Positions 28,042 to 38,079 are shown, counted from the stretch's first letter. The stretch is 64,000 nt of DNA from Bacillus horti (GCF_030813115.1 NZ_JAUSTY010000018.1:30987-94986); one strand, 5' to 3'. Numbers and translations are program-made. The notes: generated from the sequence alone by a model not told the origin.

Positions 28042-29979
28042 CTATGCTTTCACTTCTTTTTTTAACATTCCTACCATTAGTGCAGTAATCAATGAACCAA
28101 TTAAAATAGCTAGAACGTAAAGAAGAGGATTTCCTTCGACAATCGGAATAACAAATGCTCCACCATGCGGTGCTGGAAGGCCTATACTAAAGAGCATGCT
28201 TAATCCTCCAGCAAGGGCTGACCCAACAATAATAGAAGGAATAACACGACCAGGATCTGCCGCAGCAAAAGGAATAGCTCCTTCTGTAATGAACGTGGCT
28301 CCCATGACATAGTTTGTTTTCCCAGCTTCTCTTTCTGCTTTGGTAAATTTCTTTTTAAACATAGTCGTTGCTAACGCTAGTCCAAGTGGCGGAACCATCC
28401 CTCCGGCCATAATAGCTGCATGTGGGGCAAATTGACCGGCATCAATCATAGCGATACCGAATGTAAAGGCTGCTTTGTTAATTGGACCACCCATATCTAC
28501 AGCCATCATTCCCCCTAAAATTAACCCAAGTAAAAGTAGGTTACCTGAACGCATACCACCTAGCCAGCCTTCTAGCATATCATTAAGTGCTTTTACTGGT
28601 TCAATGACTACATACAGCATTATAGCTCCAGTAATCAGTATACCAAATAAAGGGAATAACAATACAGGTTTAATTCCTTCTAAGGCCTGTGGTAACCCTT
28701 GGAAGGCACGCTTTATTCCAAGAACCAAATACCCTGCTAGGAATCCTGCAATTAATCCACCTAAAAACCCTGCCTCACCCGTCGAAGCCATTAATCCTCC
28801 AACCATTCCTGGTGCAAAGCCCGGACGATCAGCAATACTCATGGCTATGAAGCCTGCTAGTACAGGGATCATTAAGCCAAACGCATTTCCACCACCAATT
28901 GTCATTAATGCCTCGGCGAGAGGATGATAAGAAGGATGTGAAGGATCAGACGCCTCAATACCAAAGATAAAGGAAATGGCAATTAAGATTCCCCCACCTA
29001 CTACGAAAGGAAGCATATTAGAAACACCATTCATCAAATGCTTATAAAAGCCTTTCCGTTGACCAGCCTGCTCCTTTTCCTGCCCTTCCTTCCGTTCACT
29101 TCCTCCTTGATATACAGGTGCATCCTGCTTTAGGGCTTTCTCAATAAGCTCGGCGGGATTTCGAATCGCTCTAGAAACAGGAACCTCAAGCACATGTTTG
29201 CCTTTAAAGTCCTCCATATCTACTTTTGTGTCGGCAGCTACAATAATTGTAGTCGCCTCTTCAATATCTGCACGACTCAGTCTATTTTTAACTCCACCCG
29301 ATCCGTTCGTTTGTACTTTGATCTCAATACCAAGCTCTTCTGCTTTTGCTTTTAAAGCGTCGGCTGCCATATACGTATGCGCAATACCAGTTGGACACGC
29401 CGTTACAGCTACAATTTTCTTTTTACTTGCTCCAGATCCCCCTTTATTCGTTCCTTTTGAAGCGCTTTCTATAGGCTCATTATGAGAACTTGTCTCTTTG
29501 TTCTTCTCCTCTTTTTCAAGCCTTACTTCTTCTTGCTTATTAATCGCTTGAATAATCTCTCTTTCACTATTTGCTGCTTCTAGCTCAGCTCTAAAGCTGG
29601 TATTCATAAGTAGACTGGATAATCTAGATAACGTTTCTAAATGTGCTTCATTCGCCCCATCTGGTGCTGCAATCATAAAAAACAAGTGACTTGGCTGACC
29701 ATCCAAAGCTTCATAATCTAGACCAGACCTAGAGCGTCCAAACACAATAGCCGGATGCTTAACAGCGTCTGTTTTAGCGTGTGGAATCGCTATCCCTTCA
29801 CCAATCCCTGTTGTACTTTGCTTTTCTCTAGCTAGAATAGCTTCTTTAAACTTGGCTGGATTTGAAAGCTTACCTGCAAAATCAAGCTTGTCAATAAGCT
29901 CTTGGATGACCTCCTCCTTGCTATTTGATTGTAGATCAAGGATAATCGTAGATTCTTGTAATAAATCAGTAATCTTCAT
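28042..29979 (-). CDS. fruA: PTS fructose-specific EIIABC
   Basis: This 645-residue fused permease carries a cytoplasmic EIIA domain at residues 1-150 with the phospho-His67 in GIAIPHAKT, a charged linker at about 150-185, an EIIB domain with Cys195 in VTACPTGIAHTYMAA, and a membrane EIIC domain from about 305 with roughly nine helices. It imports fructose as fructose 1-phosphate. ATG follows GAGAGGAGA. It lies directly after fruK and before HPr. Confidence 0.95.
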   Translation of the reverse strand: MKITDLLQESTIILDLQSNSKEEVIQELIDKLDFAGKLSNPAKFKEAILAREKQSTTGIGEGIAIPHAKTDAVKHPAIVFGRSRSGLDYEALDGQPSHLFFMIAAPDGANEAHLETLSRLSSLLMNTSFRAELEAANSEREIIQAINKQEEVRLEKEEKNKETSSHNEPIESASKGTNKGGSGASKKKIVAVTACPTGIAHTYMAADALKAKAEELGIEIKVQTNGSGGVKNRLSRADIEEATTIIVAADTKVDMEDFKGKHVLEVPVSRAIRNPAELIEKALKQDAPVYQGGSERKEGQEKEQAGQRKGFYKHLMNGVSNMLPFVVGGGILIAISFIFGIEASDPSHPSYHPLAEALMTIGGGNAFGLMIPVLAGFIAMSIADRPGFAPGMVGGLMASTGEAGFLGGLIAGFLAGYLVLGIKRAFQGLPQALEGIKPVLLFPLFGILITGAIMLYVVIEPVKALNDMLEGWLGGMRSGNLLLLGLILGGMMAVDMGGPINKAAFTFGIAMIDAGQFAPHAAIMAGGMVPPLGLALATTMFKKKFTKAEREAGKTNYVMGATFITEGAIPFAAADPGRVIPSIIVGSALAGGLSMLFSIGLPAPHGGAFVIPIVEGNPLLYVLAILIGSLITALMVGMLKKEVKA

Positions 29980-30097
29980 TGCCCTTCTCCTCTCTTAGCT
30001 TCTTCTATTATCTAACCTCCCAAGATGATTAACTTCCTGAGCTTATTATGCTTATGCCTTTAAACCTATTAGGCTTCCTAAGCCATTGCTTCTACCT

Positions 30098-31012
30098 TTA
30101 CTCCTTCACTTGAACCTCCACATAAGGTAGAAGTTCTTGCACCTTCTCTACTGTACATAAGTCCTGTGAAAAAGCTGTTGCACTACCAGCAGCTACTCCC
30201 TGTCTAAAAGCTTCAAGGATATTCCCATCCTTAGCAAACACGGATAAAAATCCAGCCACCATCGAATCACCTGCACCTACTGAGTTTATTACCTCTCCTT
30301 GTGGCACAGAAGCGAAGGCCGTGATTTCCTTTCCTACTAACACAGCTCCTAATCCACCAATGGAGACCAGCACATATTCTGGACCTCTTTGGAGGACTTC
30401 CTTCCCATACTTAGCTGCATCCTCTAATGTTTTAATGGGAACTCCAACAAGTTCTCCAAGCTCATGCTGATTAGGCTTAATCAAAAACGGACGATAGCGG
30501 AGTGTATCCGCTAAAGCTATTCCAGATGTGTCCAAAACAAAGGGAATATTGTGCTTCAAACAATGCTCCGCTAGCTTTGAATAAAAGTCTTTAGGAACAG
30601 AAGTAGGCAGACTACCAGCTAAAACTAATATGTCTTTTTCAGTCAGCTCTCCAACCTGGCTTAATAGCTTGAATTGCTCAGATTCAGGAATTTGAGGTCC
30701 TGTACCATTCATTTCAGTCTCCTGATTAGCCTTCAGCTTAATATTAATCCTCGTTGTTCCTTCAAGCTCTATACAGCGATTCATAATTCCTTCTTGATCT
30801 AAAAACTGTCGAATATATTCGCCTGTAAATCCTCCAAGATAACCGAGTGCCACACTCTCCGATCCTAGCCTTTTTAAAACCCTTGAGACATTAATTCCCT
30901 TCCCGCCTGGATAAAACGCTACTTTTTCAGATCGATTTAATTGACCTAGCTTTACTTCATCAAGCTCCATGACATAATCAATAGAAGGGTTTAACGTACA
31001 CGTGTAAATCAT
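30098..31012 (-). CDS. fruK: 1-phosphofructokinase
   Basis: This 304-residue PfkB-family kinase phosphorylates fructose 1-phosphate to the 1,6-bisphosphate. It has the family opening TCTLNPSIDYVMEL, GGKGINVSRVLKRLG and the C-terminal catalytic NSVGAGDSMVAGF (Asp general base). Its ATG overlaps the fruR stop codon by 4 bp (ATGA), so translation is coupled. Confidence 0.95.
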   Translation of the reverse strand: MIYTCTLNPSIDYVMELDEVKLGQLNRSEKVAFYPGGKGINVSRVLKRLGSESVALGYLGGFTGEYIRQFLDQEGIMNRCIELEGTTRINIKLKANQETEMNGTGPQIPESEQFKLLSQVGELTEKDILVLAGSLPTSVPKDFYSKLAEHCLKHNIPFVLDTSGIALADTLRYRPFLIKPNQHELGELVGVPIKTLEDAAKYGKEVLQRGPEYVLVSIGGLGAVLVGKEITAFASVPQGEVINSVGAGDSMVAGFLSVFAKDGNILEAFRQGVAAGSATAFSQDLCTVEKVQELLPYVEVQVKE

Positions 31013-31761
31013 GATGTCACAACCTTTATTGTAGTTTTTGAAGATAAAGCAGTTTGTAGATATTCCTCAAGCTGATTGGTTATAATTGTAGCTTGATTTA
31101 TATCTGCAATCCTAGCAAAAGTAACCTCTTGGAACTTCGTGTGATCGGCTAGAACGTAAGTAGCCTGCGACATGTTCATAACCGTTTTCTTGACCTTTGC
31201 TTCCTCTGGATCAGGAGTAGTAAAGCCATACATCTCATGAATGCCATTGACGCCAATGAAGCTTTTATCAAAGCGAAAGCCTTCGATTGTCTCAATCGCT
31301 CCACTGCCAATAAGGGCTCTCGTCTTTGGCTTAACAAACCCTCCTACGACATACGTATCAATTCCTTGCTCTAATAGCACCTCCAAATGAGTTAATCCAT
31401 TCGTTACCACTTTAATTCCCTTGGCCTGAATGAATTTGATCAACTGATAAACTGTTGTTCCCGCATCTAAGTAGATACAATCTCCATCGTGAATGAGGGT
31501 TGCGGCATAGGCCGCAATCTCTTCTTTCTCTTGCAGGCTTTTCGTAGCTTTTTCTGAAATGCTTGGCTCCTCTCCTTTTTGCTGAAGCAGCGCTGCTCCT
31601 CCGTGGACACGCTTCAGCTTCCTCCCCTTCTCTAAGGAGCTTAAATCTCTTCGGATAGTTGACTCTGAAGCCGCTGTAACATCAATGATTTCTTGCAGTT
31701 TAACGACCTTTTTAGCTTCAAGAAGCTCCATGATCGCTCTATATCTCTCAGGTGTAAGCAC
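31009..31761 (-). CDS. fruR: DeoR-family fructose operon repressor
   Basis: This 250-residue regulator has an N-terminal winged helix (YRAIMELLEAKKVVKLQEI with SESTIRRDL as recognition helix) and a C-terminal sugar-phosphate sensing domain. It starts with GTG 31761 after GGAAGTGAT. FruR repressors respond to fructose 1-phosphate. It heads the operon fruR-fruK-fruA-HPr. Confidence 0.93.
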   Translation of the reverse strand: MLTPERYRAIMELLEAKKVVKLQEIIDVTAASESTIRRDLSSLEKGRKLKRVHGGAALLQQKGEEPSISEKATKSLQEKEEIAAYAATLIHDGDCIYLDAGTTVYQLIKFIQAKGIKVVTNGLTHLEVLLEQGIDTYVVGGFVKPKTRALIGSGAIETIEGFRFDKSFIGVNGIHEMYGFTTPDPEEAKVKKTVMNMSQATYVLADHTKFQEVTFARIADINQATIITNQLEEYLQTALSSKTTIKVVTS

Positions 31762-31827
31762 CGTATCACTTCCTTAGATATCTTCAGTTTAATGTAAATA
31801 GATTATAGTTCTATACCCCTATCATAA

Positions 31828-31841
31828 AGTAAACCCTTTCA
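31828..31841 (-). promoter_or_regulatory. Possible cre (CcpA) site upstream of fruR
   Basis: On the minus strand TGAAAGGGTTTACT matches the cre consensus TGWAANCGNTNWCA at all but two fixed positions. It lies about 70 bp upstream of fruR, 20 bp upstream of a TATAAT hexamer at 31802-31807. Confidence 0.35.
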
Positions 31842-31987
31842 TTCTTCAATCAACATCCTTCAAAAACAATTAAAATAAATCATAACCAATCAATTTCGTT
31901 CATCCATATCAAAGCCTAACCCTTCGTTTTAAGAACTATTTTTACAGCACTAAATTGGATATATATGTTAACATAGAGGAAATTGTG

Positions 31988-32036
31988 AAGAAATGCACTT
32001 AAGCTAACGAAGCAGGTTAGTTTAAGTGCATTTCTT
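31988..32036. terminator. Long hairpin between fruR and the tautomerase gene
   Basis: AAGAAATGCACTTAAGCTAAC pairs with its complement at 20 of 21 positions (the exception is a G-T pair) around a 7-nt loop. T-rich ends are present but no long T-run. The rest of 31762-32106 holds the fru promoter region and the next hairpin; no gene was seen. Confidence 0.55.
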
Positions 32037-32049
32037 TACAATCATAATG

Positions 32050-32081
32050 AAAAGCCGATTCCATTAGGAAAATCGGCTTTT
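32050..32081 (-). terminator. Terminator of the tautomerase gene
   Basis: AAAAGCCGATT and AATCGGCTTTT pair perfectly around a 10-nt loop, starting 26 nt after the tautomerase stop on the minus strand; the T-run is built into the stem. It closes the minus-strand unit that starts near 38 kb. Confidence 0.75.
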
Positions 32082-32106
32082 CTGCTTTATTAAATAAGAA
32101 TTTAAA

Positions 32107-32310
32107 TTACTGACCATTTTTTCTTCTAACAGTTATTGTTTCTCCAGCAACGCCCCAATTATCAGTATCTACTTCATCAATAACTACAACAGTTGTATTT
32201 GGCTTTTTACCTAATACATCAACTAGTAATTGTGTTGCTCCCTTAATAAGCTCAGCTTTTTTTTCTGGTGTAACATTCTCATTTGTAATTTTAATATTTA
32301 CGTACGGCAT
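32107..32310 (-). CDS. 4-oxalocrotonate tautomerase family protein
   Basis: This 67-residue protein is the usual size of 4-OT monomers. It begins MPYVNIKITNENVT, so Pro2 becomes the catalytic N-terminal proline after Met removal, and VVIDEVDTDNWGVAGE carries the conserved core. GGAGGG lies upstream. Family members tautomerise 2-hydroxymuconate-like or related enols as hexamers. It follows the MATE-like gene at the end of the formate/molybdenum block, and the physiological substrate is not evident. Confidence 0.9.
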   Translation of the reverse strand: MPYVNIKITNENVTPEKKAELIKGATQLLVDVLGKKPNTTVVVIDEVDTDNWGVAGETITVRRKNGQ

Positions 32311-32456
32311 TCATAATCCCTCCTTCAATTTGATTTAATAGGTGAATTTCTAAGTTTGGCATTCGGTCAAATCGAATACCGCTTACAAGTAATGCTGAAC
32401 CAATAAATACTACGCTAGCTGCTCCAATCAAGGCTGAATTAAAACTTTTATTCGAG

Positions 32457-33824
32457 TTAAGGGTGTCTAACTTTATTCATTGCTTTTTGCTGCGCACTTT
32501 TTCGTTTTAACGCTGCTCTATTTTTATAGAAGAATACAAGAATCACTAGCAATTCAACCAAAAAGCCAATGGATTGAGCCAAAGCCCCAATGCTTCCAGA
32601 CCAGCCAGACAAATAGCTCACACCAATGATTAATACGAGAATAGTTCCTGTAAGATTGGTTGCTTGAGAAGCGATCATAAATCTAGTCTGCCCTTTTAGC
32701 ATTAATAATCCGTTACAGAAGTCTAGATATGGAAAGACCAAAGCCATAATCATAAAGACCTTCATACATTGCAAGGTAGCCTCTAAAAGCCTTTCGTTTA
32801 AACCTAGTATATGCTCAAGCCCCCACGCTCCTATAGGGGTATAGCAAAGTAAGGCAAGCAAAAGAAATGGAACTAATCCAAGAGCAAAGCTAAACTGCAT
32901 AACCTTTCTTGCATTCTGACGGTAGAAGTTAAGTACAATCTGATGAGTATAAGAAAAAAAGCTAAGAACCAGCTGTGTAAAGCTAAGCGCTAGGGCATAA
33001 GAGGCAATAGCCAGCTCCATGTCAGAGAGATTCCCTAAAAAAGCATTAATACTTGGTCCAATCAATACCGTAAAAAGAGTAGACAATACAAGGGGATAAT
33101 AGAAGATCATAATATTTCTTTGCGTAGCAACAGGCTGATTGGGTCTTTCGCTAGGAAGCTCTTTTATTAACCTCCGTCCTTCCCAGGCACTTATAGCACA
33201 TTCCACAATCATTCCTACTAGGAAAATAATAGCCCCTGTACGACCATCAATTTGACCTGTGCTGAGAAAATAAAGGGATAGAGCATACATGATGAGCAGA
33301 CGAATGACCATCCCAATCGTTAGCCATTTGGTTTTTCGATTTGAAATGATAATCCCATGATACAAGCAGCGTAACGCTGAAAATATGGTCACAAAAAGAA
33401 GGATACGGTAGGTGTTCTGAATCTCCTCTACCATCTCTCTTCCCGCCCCAAACAACGTCAAATAAATCCAATTACCTAGTGGTGTATAAGCAATTGTCAT
33501 GGCGACCAAAAATAAAAGAAGAATGACATATACCGTCACTCTAAACATATTATGAAAGGATTTCTGATCTTTAATTAAGGCAGAGCAAGTCTGTCTGAGC
33601 AAAACAGCCGATTTTTCCGTGAATACAAAGATACTCATTGCGATCGCATAGCAGGCAATCACAAACTCTGCCTGCTCTGATCTAGCTAAAGTACTATTGA
33701 TAATCACATGAGACAATGTGACTAAGCTTGCCGAAAAGCCCAATGGAATAAAGAACAAGAGCAATGTCCTTGTACGTAACTGTTCCTTTTGTTCTAAAAG
33801 TTCCTTCAACCGCTCCACCTTCAA
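32457..33824 (-). CDS. MATE/MOP-superfamily membrane transporter
   Basis: This 455-residue protein has about 12 hydrophobic helices and a charged tail. The layout of two six-helix halves suits a MATE/MOP-type exporter, close to proteins often labelled multi antimicrobial extrusion in Bacillales. The start is uncertain: TTG 33824 opens the frame, and GAAGGTGGAG precedes an internal TTG five codons later. It follows moaA by only 12 bp, so it is likely co-transcribed with the molybdenum/formate genes. Its substrate is unknown. Confidence 0.68.
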   Translation of the reverse strand: MKVERLKELLEQKEQLRTRTLLLFFIPLGFSASLVTLSHVIINSTLARSEQAEFVIACYAIAMSIFVFTEKSAVLLRQTCSALIKDQKSFHNMFRVTVYVILLLFLVAMTIAYTPLGNWIYLTLFGAGREMVEEIQNTYRILLFVTIFSALRCLYHGIIISNRKTKWLTIGMVIRLLIMYALSLYFLSTGQIDGRTGAIIFLVGMIVECAISAWEGRRLIKELPSERPNQPVATQRNIMIFYYPLVLSTLFTVLIGPSINAFLGNLSDMELAIASYALALSFTQLVLSFFSYTHQIVLNFYRQNARKVMQFSFALGLVPFLLLALLCYTPIGAWGLEHILGLNERLLEATLQCMKVFMIMALVFPYLDFCNGLLMLKGQTRFMIASQATNLTGTILVLIIGVSYLSGWSGSIGALAQSIGFLVELLVILVFFYKNRAALKRKSAQQKAMNKVRHP

Positions 33825-33836
33825 ACTTTTGATTGT

Positions 33837-34922
33837 TTAGCCACCGATGTGTGACATCTCTACTTTTCTATCTTTCTTTATTGTATCATTTGAACGAAGC
33901 TCTGAGTAGCGGTCTTCTCGTTTATTCCAAGTTGTTTGAATGAAGCTGATCAGCTTTTGATCAGACGTGTCGCTTCGAAGCTGTTCACGCAAATCTGTTC
34001 CTTGACTTGCAAATAGACAGGTATATAACGTGCCGTCAGCAGATATTCTTGCTCTTGTGCATGTAGAGCAAAAGGTCTGTGTGACAGAGGAAATAAAGCC
34101 TACCTCTTTATCTGTCCCTTTGTAGCGATAGCGTTTGGCCACCTCACCAGTATAATTGGACTCAAGTGGCTCAAGTGGAAGCTCCTTATGAATCATCTCC
34201 TGAATCTCTTTGCTTGGCACAACCTGATCTAAACGCCATTTGTTCGCATTCCCTACGTCCATAAATTCAATAAATCTTAGAATATGTCCTTTTTCGAAAA
34301 AGTAATGAGCCATAGGTAGAATATCCTGGTCATTCACACCTCTTTGTACAACCATATTCACTTTAACCTGTAAGCCTGCTTCCTTAGCCGCCTCAATTCC
34401 TTCTAGAACAGGCTTTGTTTTAAAACCTCTACCGTTGATCGCACCAAAGGTTTTGTCATTCAAGCTATCTAAGCTTACAGCAACACGCTGCAAGCCTGCC
34501 TTTTTCAGATCATGAGCATGTCTTTTCAGTAAAGAGCCGTTTGTCGTTAAAGCAATATCCTCTACTCCTTGAATAGACGCTAATTGTTGAATGAGCTGAG
34601 GGAGATTTCTTCTCAGCAGTGGCTCTCCTCCGGTAATTCTAAGCTTCTTTACCCCGATAGATACAAATAGTCGAGCTAGACGCTCAATCTCATCAAAGCT
34701 CAACAACTTGTCTTCCTGTAAGAAAGGATAATCTGCTCCGAAAATCTCTTCAGGCATGCAGTATCTACACCTAAAATTACACTGATCTGTTACCGATATT
34801 CGCAAATCACGAAGAGGGCGACCCAGTTGATCTACAACTGAAGCGCCTGCTTCTGTGTTTGGATTAGTATCCATATGTGCACGTTGCATTGTACTGTGTT
34901 TGTCTTCGCTGTTCATCGTCAT
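33837..34922 (-). CDS. moaA: GTP 3',8-cyclase (molybdenum cofactor step 1)
   Basis: This 361-residue radical-SAM enzyme has the N-terminal cluster motif CNFRCRYC (Cys48, Cys52, Cys55), a second C-terminal cluster in FCSTCTR with a later Cys, and the C-terminal Gly-Gly needed for activity. With MoaC it makes cyclic pyranopterin phosphate for molybdenum cofactor. AAGGAAGTGA precedes ATG. It sits directly after fdhD and near a molybdopterin oxidoreductase, so it probably boosts cofactor supply for that enzyme. Confidence 0.95.
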   Translation of the reverse strand: MTMNSEDKHSTMQRAHMDTNPNTEAGASVVDQLGRPLRDLRISVTDQCNFRCRYCMPEEIFGADYPFLQEDKLLSFDEIERLARLFVSIGVKKLRITGGEPLLRRNLPQLIQQLASIQGVEDIALTTNGSLLKRHAHDLKKAGLQRVAVSLDSLNDKTFGAINGRGFKTKPVLEGIEAAKEAGLQVKVNMVVQRGVNDQDILPMAHYFFEKGHILRFIEFMDVGNANKWRLDQVVPSKEIQEMIHKELPLEPLESNYTGEVAKRYRYKGTDKEVGFISSVTQTFCSTCTRARISADGTLYTCLFASQGTDLREQLRSDTSDQKLISFIQTTWNKREDRYSELRSNDTIKKDRKVEMSHIGG

Positions 34923-34934
34923 TTCGTCACTTCC

Positions 34935-35723
34935 TTAGCACACGATTCGTTCAGGATGAGTATAAATATTCATTCTCTGATCTCTGATGAAACCAACCGT
35001 TGTAATCCCTAAATCCTCTGCTAGCTCGAGAGCAAGGTTAGACGGAGCCGATTTTGAGAGAAGAATTCCTACCCCTATTTTAGAAACCTTTAGCACTACC
35101 TCTGAGGAAATTCGTCCACTAAAAACGATAATCTTATCCTTCATACTTATTGAATGCTGCAGGGTATGACCATAAATTTTATCCAAAGCGTTATGTCGCC
35201 CAATATCCGACCTTGTTACTAGTAGGCTGGAAGCGTCACTTAGCGCAGCATTATGCAATCCACCCGTTTTTTGAAAATCCTCAGAGCTCTGCTGCAATTG
35301 CTTCATTAATGCTATACATTGATCTGCCGATATCTGATTTCTGGTCATAATCGTTTTTGCTGTTTTGGCATCATTTAAGAAATAGAACTGTCTGCTCTTT
35401 CCGCAGCAGGAGCCAATCACTCTTTTTGAAACCATTGTTTTGTTTACGTTTCTCTTGTTTTGTAACTCAATATAGGCAAATCCAGCTGTTTTGTCAATAG
35501 ATAGGGATTCGATATCCCCGTAGGACTGGATAATGCCCTCTGACGCTAAAAAGCCGACAATCAGGTCCTGAACATGCGTTGGTGTACAAACCATAGTGGC
35601 AAATTCTTCACCATCTAAATGGACGGTAAAAGGGTATTCCAGCACAATTTCATCCTCAAAGGAGGAGCGCTCCCTTCCATCATACTTATAAGCAGACCAA
35701 CGAGTAATGACATCCTCAGACAT
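34935..35723 (-). CDS. fdhD: Formate dehydrogenase accessory sulfurtransferase
   Basis: The product is 262 residues from ATG 35723, which lies 5 bp beyond the stop of the oxidoreductase gene and follows AGGTGGG; an in-frame ATG farther upstream would overlap that gene. FdhD moves sulfur to the molybdenum cofactor of formate dehydrogenases. Here the expected loop reads SCCGKSRQ (Cys106, Cys107), an adjacent pair rather than the CxxC of E. coli FdhD. Ends SDIGRHNALDKIYG and PTHVQDLIVGFLASEG are typical. Confidence 0.92.
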   Translation of the reverse strand: MSEDVITRWSAYKYDGRERSSFEDEIVLEYPFTVHLDGEEFATMVCTPTHVQDLIVGFLASEGIIQSYGDIESLSIDKTAGFAYIELQNKRNVNKTMVSKRVIGSCCGKSRQFYFLNDAKTAKTIMTRNQISADQCIALMKQLQQSSEDFQKTGGLHNAALSDASSLLVTRSDIGRHNALDKIYGHTLQHSISMKDKIIVFSGRISSEVVLKVSKIGVGILLSKSAPSNLALELAEDLGITTVGFIRDQRMNIYTHPERIVC

Positions 35724-35727
35724 CGAA

Positions 35728-38079
35728 TCATCCCACCTCGGTTTCAAGCTCTTCAATTCTTTTTTCTACATAACGCAAATCCTTTTGGGCATGAAACATC
35801 TCCGCCTTTTCCACAATGACAGCCGTATTGTATTCAGGAATCCCGGCATACTTTTCATAAACACCCTTAGGAATTAAATTATTCCCTTCCGGCCAGTGAA
35901 CTTGAACATTACCATCCTTTACATTTTCAAGCTTTGCTTTCCCCTGGAAGGTTCCATATTTATTGTAGACAACGATCGCATCCCCTTCTTGAATACTTAA
36001 GGATTCAGCGTCCTTCTTACTAAGCAAAACGTCATAGCGATCTGCGGCATTAAACGGATCCTTGTCACTATAAACCATCGAGTTAAACTGCTTACCTCGT
36101 CTTGTTGTGACATAGAAATGTCCCTCCGATTTTCTTAGCTCTGGAAGTTGTATAGGAAGTAGATTTCCCCTTCCGTCTGGTGTCGGGCACTCACCGTCTT
36201 CACACAACCATGCTCCTCCCCATTGGAACACGTCTCCACGATTCTTCAAATTCTGGATACCCTCATAATTCGGAGAAGCCTTAGCAATTTCCTGGCGAAT
36301 CTCATGAGCATTATTAAACCATATCAAATCCTTTTGCTCTGGCTTTACACGTGCCGCTAGATCCATATAAATCTCCCATTCAGCACGAGCCTCCTCCATA
36401 CGCGGACCTTTGATTTCAGGTGAAAAATAAACCATACGTTCAGTTGATGTTGATGTTCCTCCACCAGGCTGCTCATAGCGTGTCATGGCTGGTAAAACAA
36501 GTACCGTTTCCTTAGCATCAACTAAGGTAGACGTATTAAAAATAATATCCTGATGGACACGAAGCTCCACACTCTCCAAGCATTGATGAATAAATTCTGG
36601 ATCAGGCATCGTTTCTAGGAAGTTTCCACCTGACGTATAGAACAGCTTTAGTTTATTCGGCTGATCATCCTCTAGAAGAGCATTTTCTAGCGTGACACCA
36701 ACAATATCTCCCTGCCAATCAGGAAGCTTAAAGCCCCAGATCTTTTCAATCCTTTGAATGTCATCCCCTTTAAATTCACCACCCGGTAAACTGAAAGGAT
36801 CAGCTCCCATTTCACCCGAGCCCTGCACACCACTATGACCCCGAATTGGCATTAGCCCACAATGCTCACGTCCTAGAAAACCTCTTAATAAAGCAAGATT
36901 AGCAACCTGAGAAATATTGTCGGTAGCAAATCTATGCTGAGTTAGCCCCATGCTCCAAACAAAAACAGCAGACTTAGACTTCGCCAGAAGCTTGGCGAAT
37001 TCTCCCATCCTTTCTTTTGTTAAACCAGAGGACTTTTCAAGGAGCTCCCACTCCTGCTGCATGATATGCTCTCTTAGCTCCTCTATCCCATTAGTATGCT
37101 CTTTGATAAATCCATGGTCTAAAGCTGATCCAGGCTCCTGTTCCTCCATCTCAAACCAATGCTTCATAACTCCATTCATAAAGGCTATATCTCCACCGAT
37201 ATTAACCTGATAAAAGTCATCCGCTAATTTCGTCCCAAACAATGCTGATTCAGCCACAGAAGGTATCCAATAATTATCCATCGCTGGCTCATGATAAGGA
37301 TTAATACAAATGATTTTTGTGCCTTTTCTTTTAGCTGCATACATGTATTTTGTTGAAACTGGCTGATTATTAGCGGCTACACTGCCCCAGAATACCAAAA
37401 CGTCTGTACCAATCCAGTCCTTGTAATTACAGCTTGAAGCTCCTATTCCAACACTACGCTTTAATGCTGTTTTGGACGGAGAGTGACAAATCCTCGAAGC
37501 GTTATCAATATGGTTCGTTCCAAGGAAACGTGCTGTTTTGGCTGCCACATAATAGGATTCGTTTGTAATACCACGGGCCGTTAGATAGAAAGCGAGCTGT
37601 TTAGGATCTATTTTTTTAATTTTATTAGCAATTGTATTTAAGGCATCGTCCCAAGAGATTCGCCTAAAGGATCTTTCTCCTTTTTCACGGATTAGCGGGT
37701 ACGGTATACGCCCAAGCTTTCTAAGCTGTGTGCTATCCATGGCACGCAGCTTATCAATATCAGCATGGAGAACATCAGATTTCATGGCAGGCATAGTATT
37801 TAGCCGGAGTACGTTTAATCTCGTCGTACAAATATGTGGTCCACTAAGAGTTTGATCATATAAGCCAGAAACACCAAGCGCACAGCCATCACATACACCC
37901 TGTGTTAGGATTCGTGTTGCGTACGGTAAATTATCTTTGTTTTCCCATGCAACCTTTATAGTTTCTCTAATGTGATGGGGTTTAATTTTTCCTAATCCAA
38001 ACGGAACTTTACTAACCCATAGCTTTGAATCTGGTGTACTAGGAAGCTTTGTTGGTCCTGTGTGCTTTGTTTTACCCAT
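35728..38079 (-). CDS. FdhF/YdeP-type molybdopterin oxidoreductase (formate dehydrogenase-like alpha subunit)
   Basis: This 783-residue protein starts at ATG 38079 behind GAGGTGA. N-terminal cysteines Cys63, Cys66 and Cys84 (CDGC, HICTT) are of the YdeP type, with no full ferredoxin domain. The molybdenum ligand is likely Cys198 in RICHSPS, where E. coli formate dehydrogenase H has selenocysteine. The C-terminal domain binds molybdopterin (KQFNSMVYSDKDPF). It is followed by fdhD and moaA. The exact substrate of YdeP-like proteins is not settled; neighbours point to formate. Confidence 0.87.
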   Translation of the reverse strand: MGKTKHTGPTKLPSTPDSKLWVSKVPFGLGKIKPHHIRETIKVAWENKDNLPYATRILTQGVCDGCALGVSGLYDQTLSGPHICTTRLNVLRLNTMPAMKSDVLHADIDKLRAMDSTQLRKLGRIPYPLIREKGERSFRRISWDDALNTIANKIKKIDPKQLAFYLTARGITNESYYVAAKTARFLGTNHIDNASRICHSPSKTALKRSVGIGASSCNYKDWIGTDVLVFWGSVAANNQPVSTKYMYAAKRKGTKIICINPYHEPAMDNYWIPSVAESALFGTKLADDFYQVNIGGDIAFMNGVMKHWFEMEEQEPGSALDHGFIKEHTNGIEELREHIMQQEWELLEKSSGLTKERMGEFAKLLAKSKSAVFVWSMGLTQHRFATDNISQVANLALLRGFLGREHCGLMPIRGHSGVQGSGEMGADPFSLPGGEFKGDDIQRIEKIWGFKLPDWQGDIVGVTLENALLEDDQPNKLKLFYTSGGNFLETMPDPEFIHQCLESVELRVHQDIIFNTSTLVDAKETVLVLPAMTRYEQPGGGTSTSTERMVYFSPEIKGPRMEEARAEWEIYMDLAARVKPEQKDLIWFNNAHEIRQEIAKASPNYEGIQNLKNRGDVFQWGGAWLCEDGECPTPDGRGNLLPIQLPELRKSEGHFYVTTRRGKQFNSMVYSDKDPFNAADRYDVLLSKKDAESLSIQEGDAIVVYNKYGTFQGKAKLENVKDGNVQVHWPEGNNLIPKGVYEKYAGIPEYNTAVIVEKAEMFHAQKDLRYVEKRIEELETEVG

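Noticed and set aside
28475..28927. 150-codon plus-strand frame opposite the EIIC domain of fruA
   Set aside because: Pro- and Ile-rich mirror of membrane-domain codons; fruA is certain.
31988..32036. Reading the long hairpin as a mobile-element end or CRISPR-like repeat
   Set aside because: It is a single near-perfect stem-loop at the end of a transcription unit with no repeat copies or target duplication; a terminator-like role is simpler.
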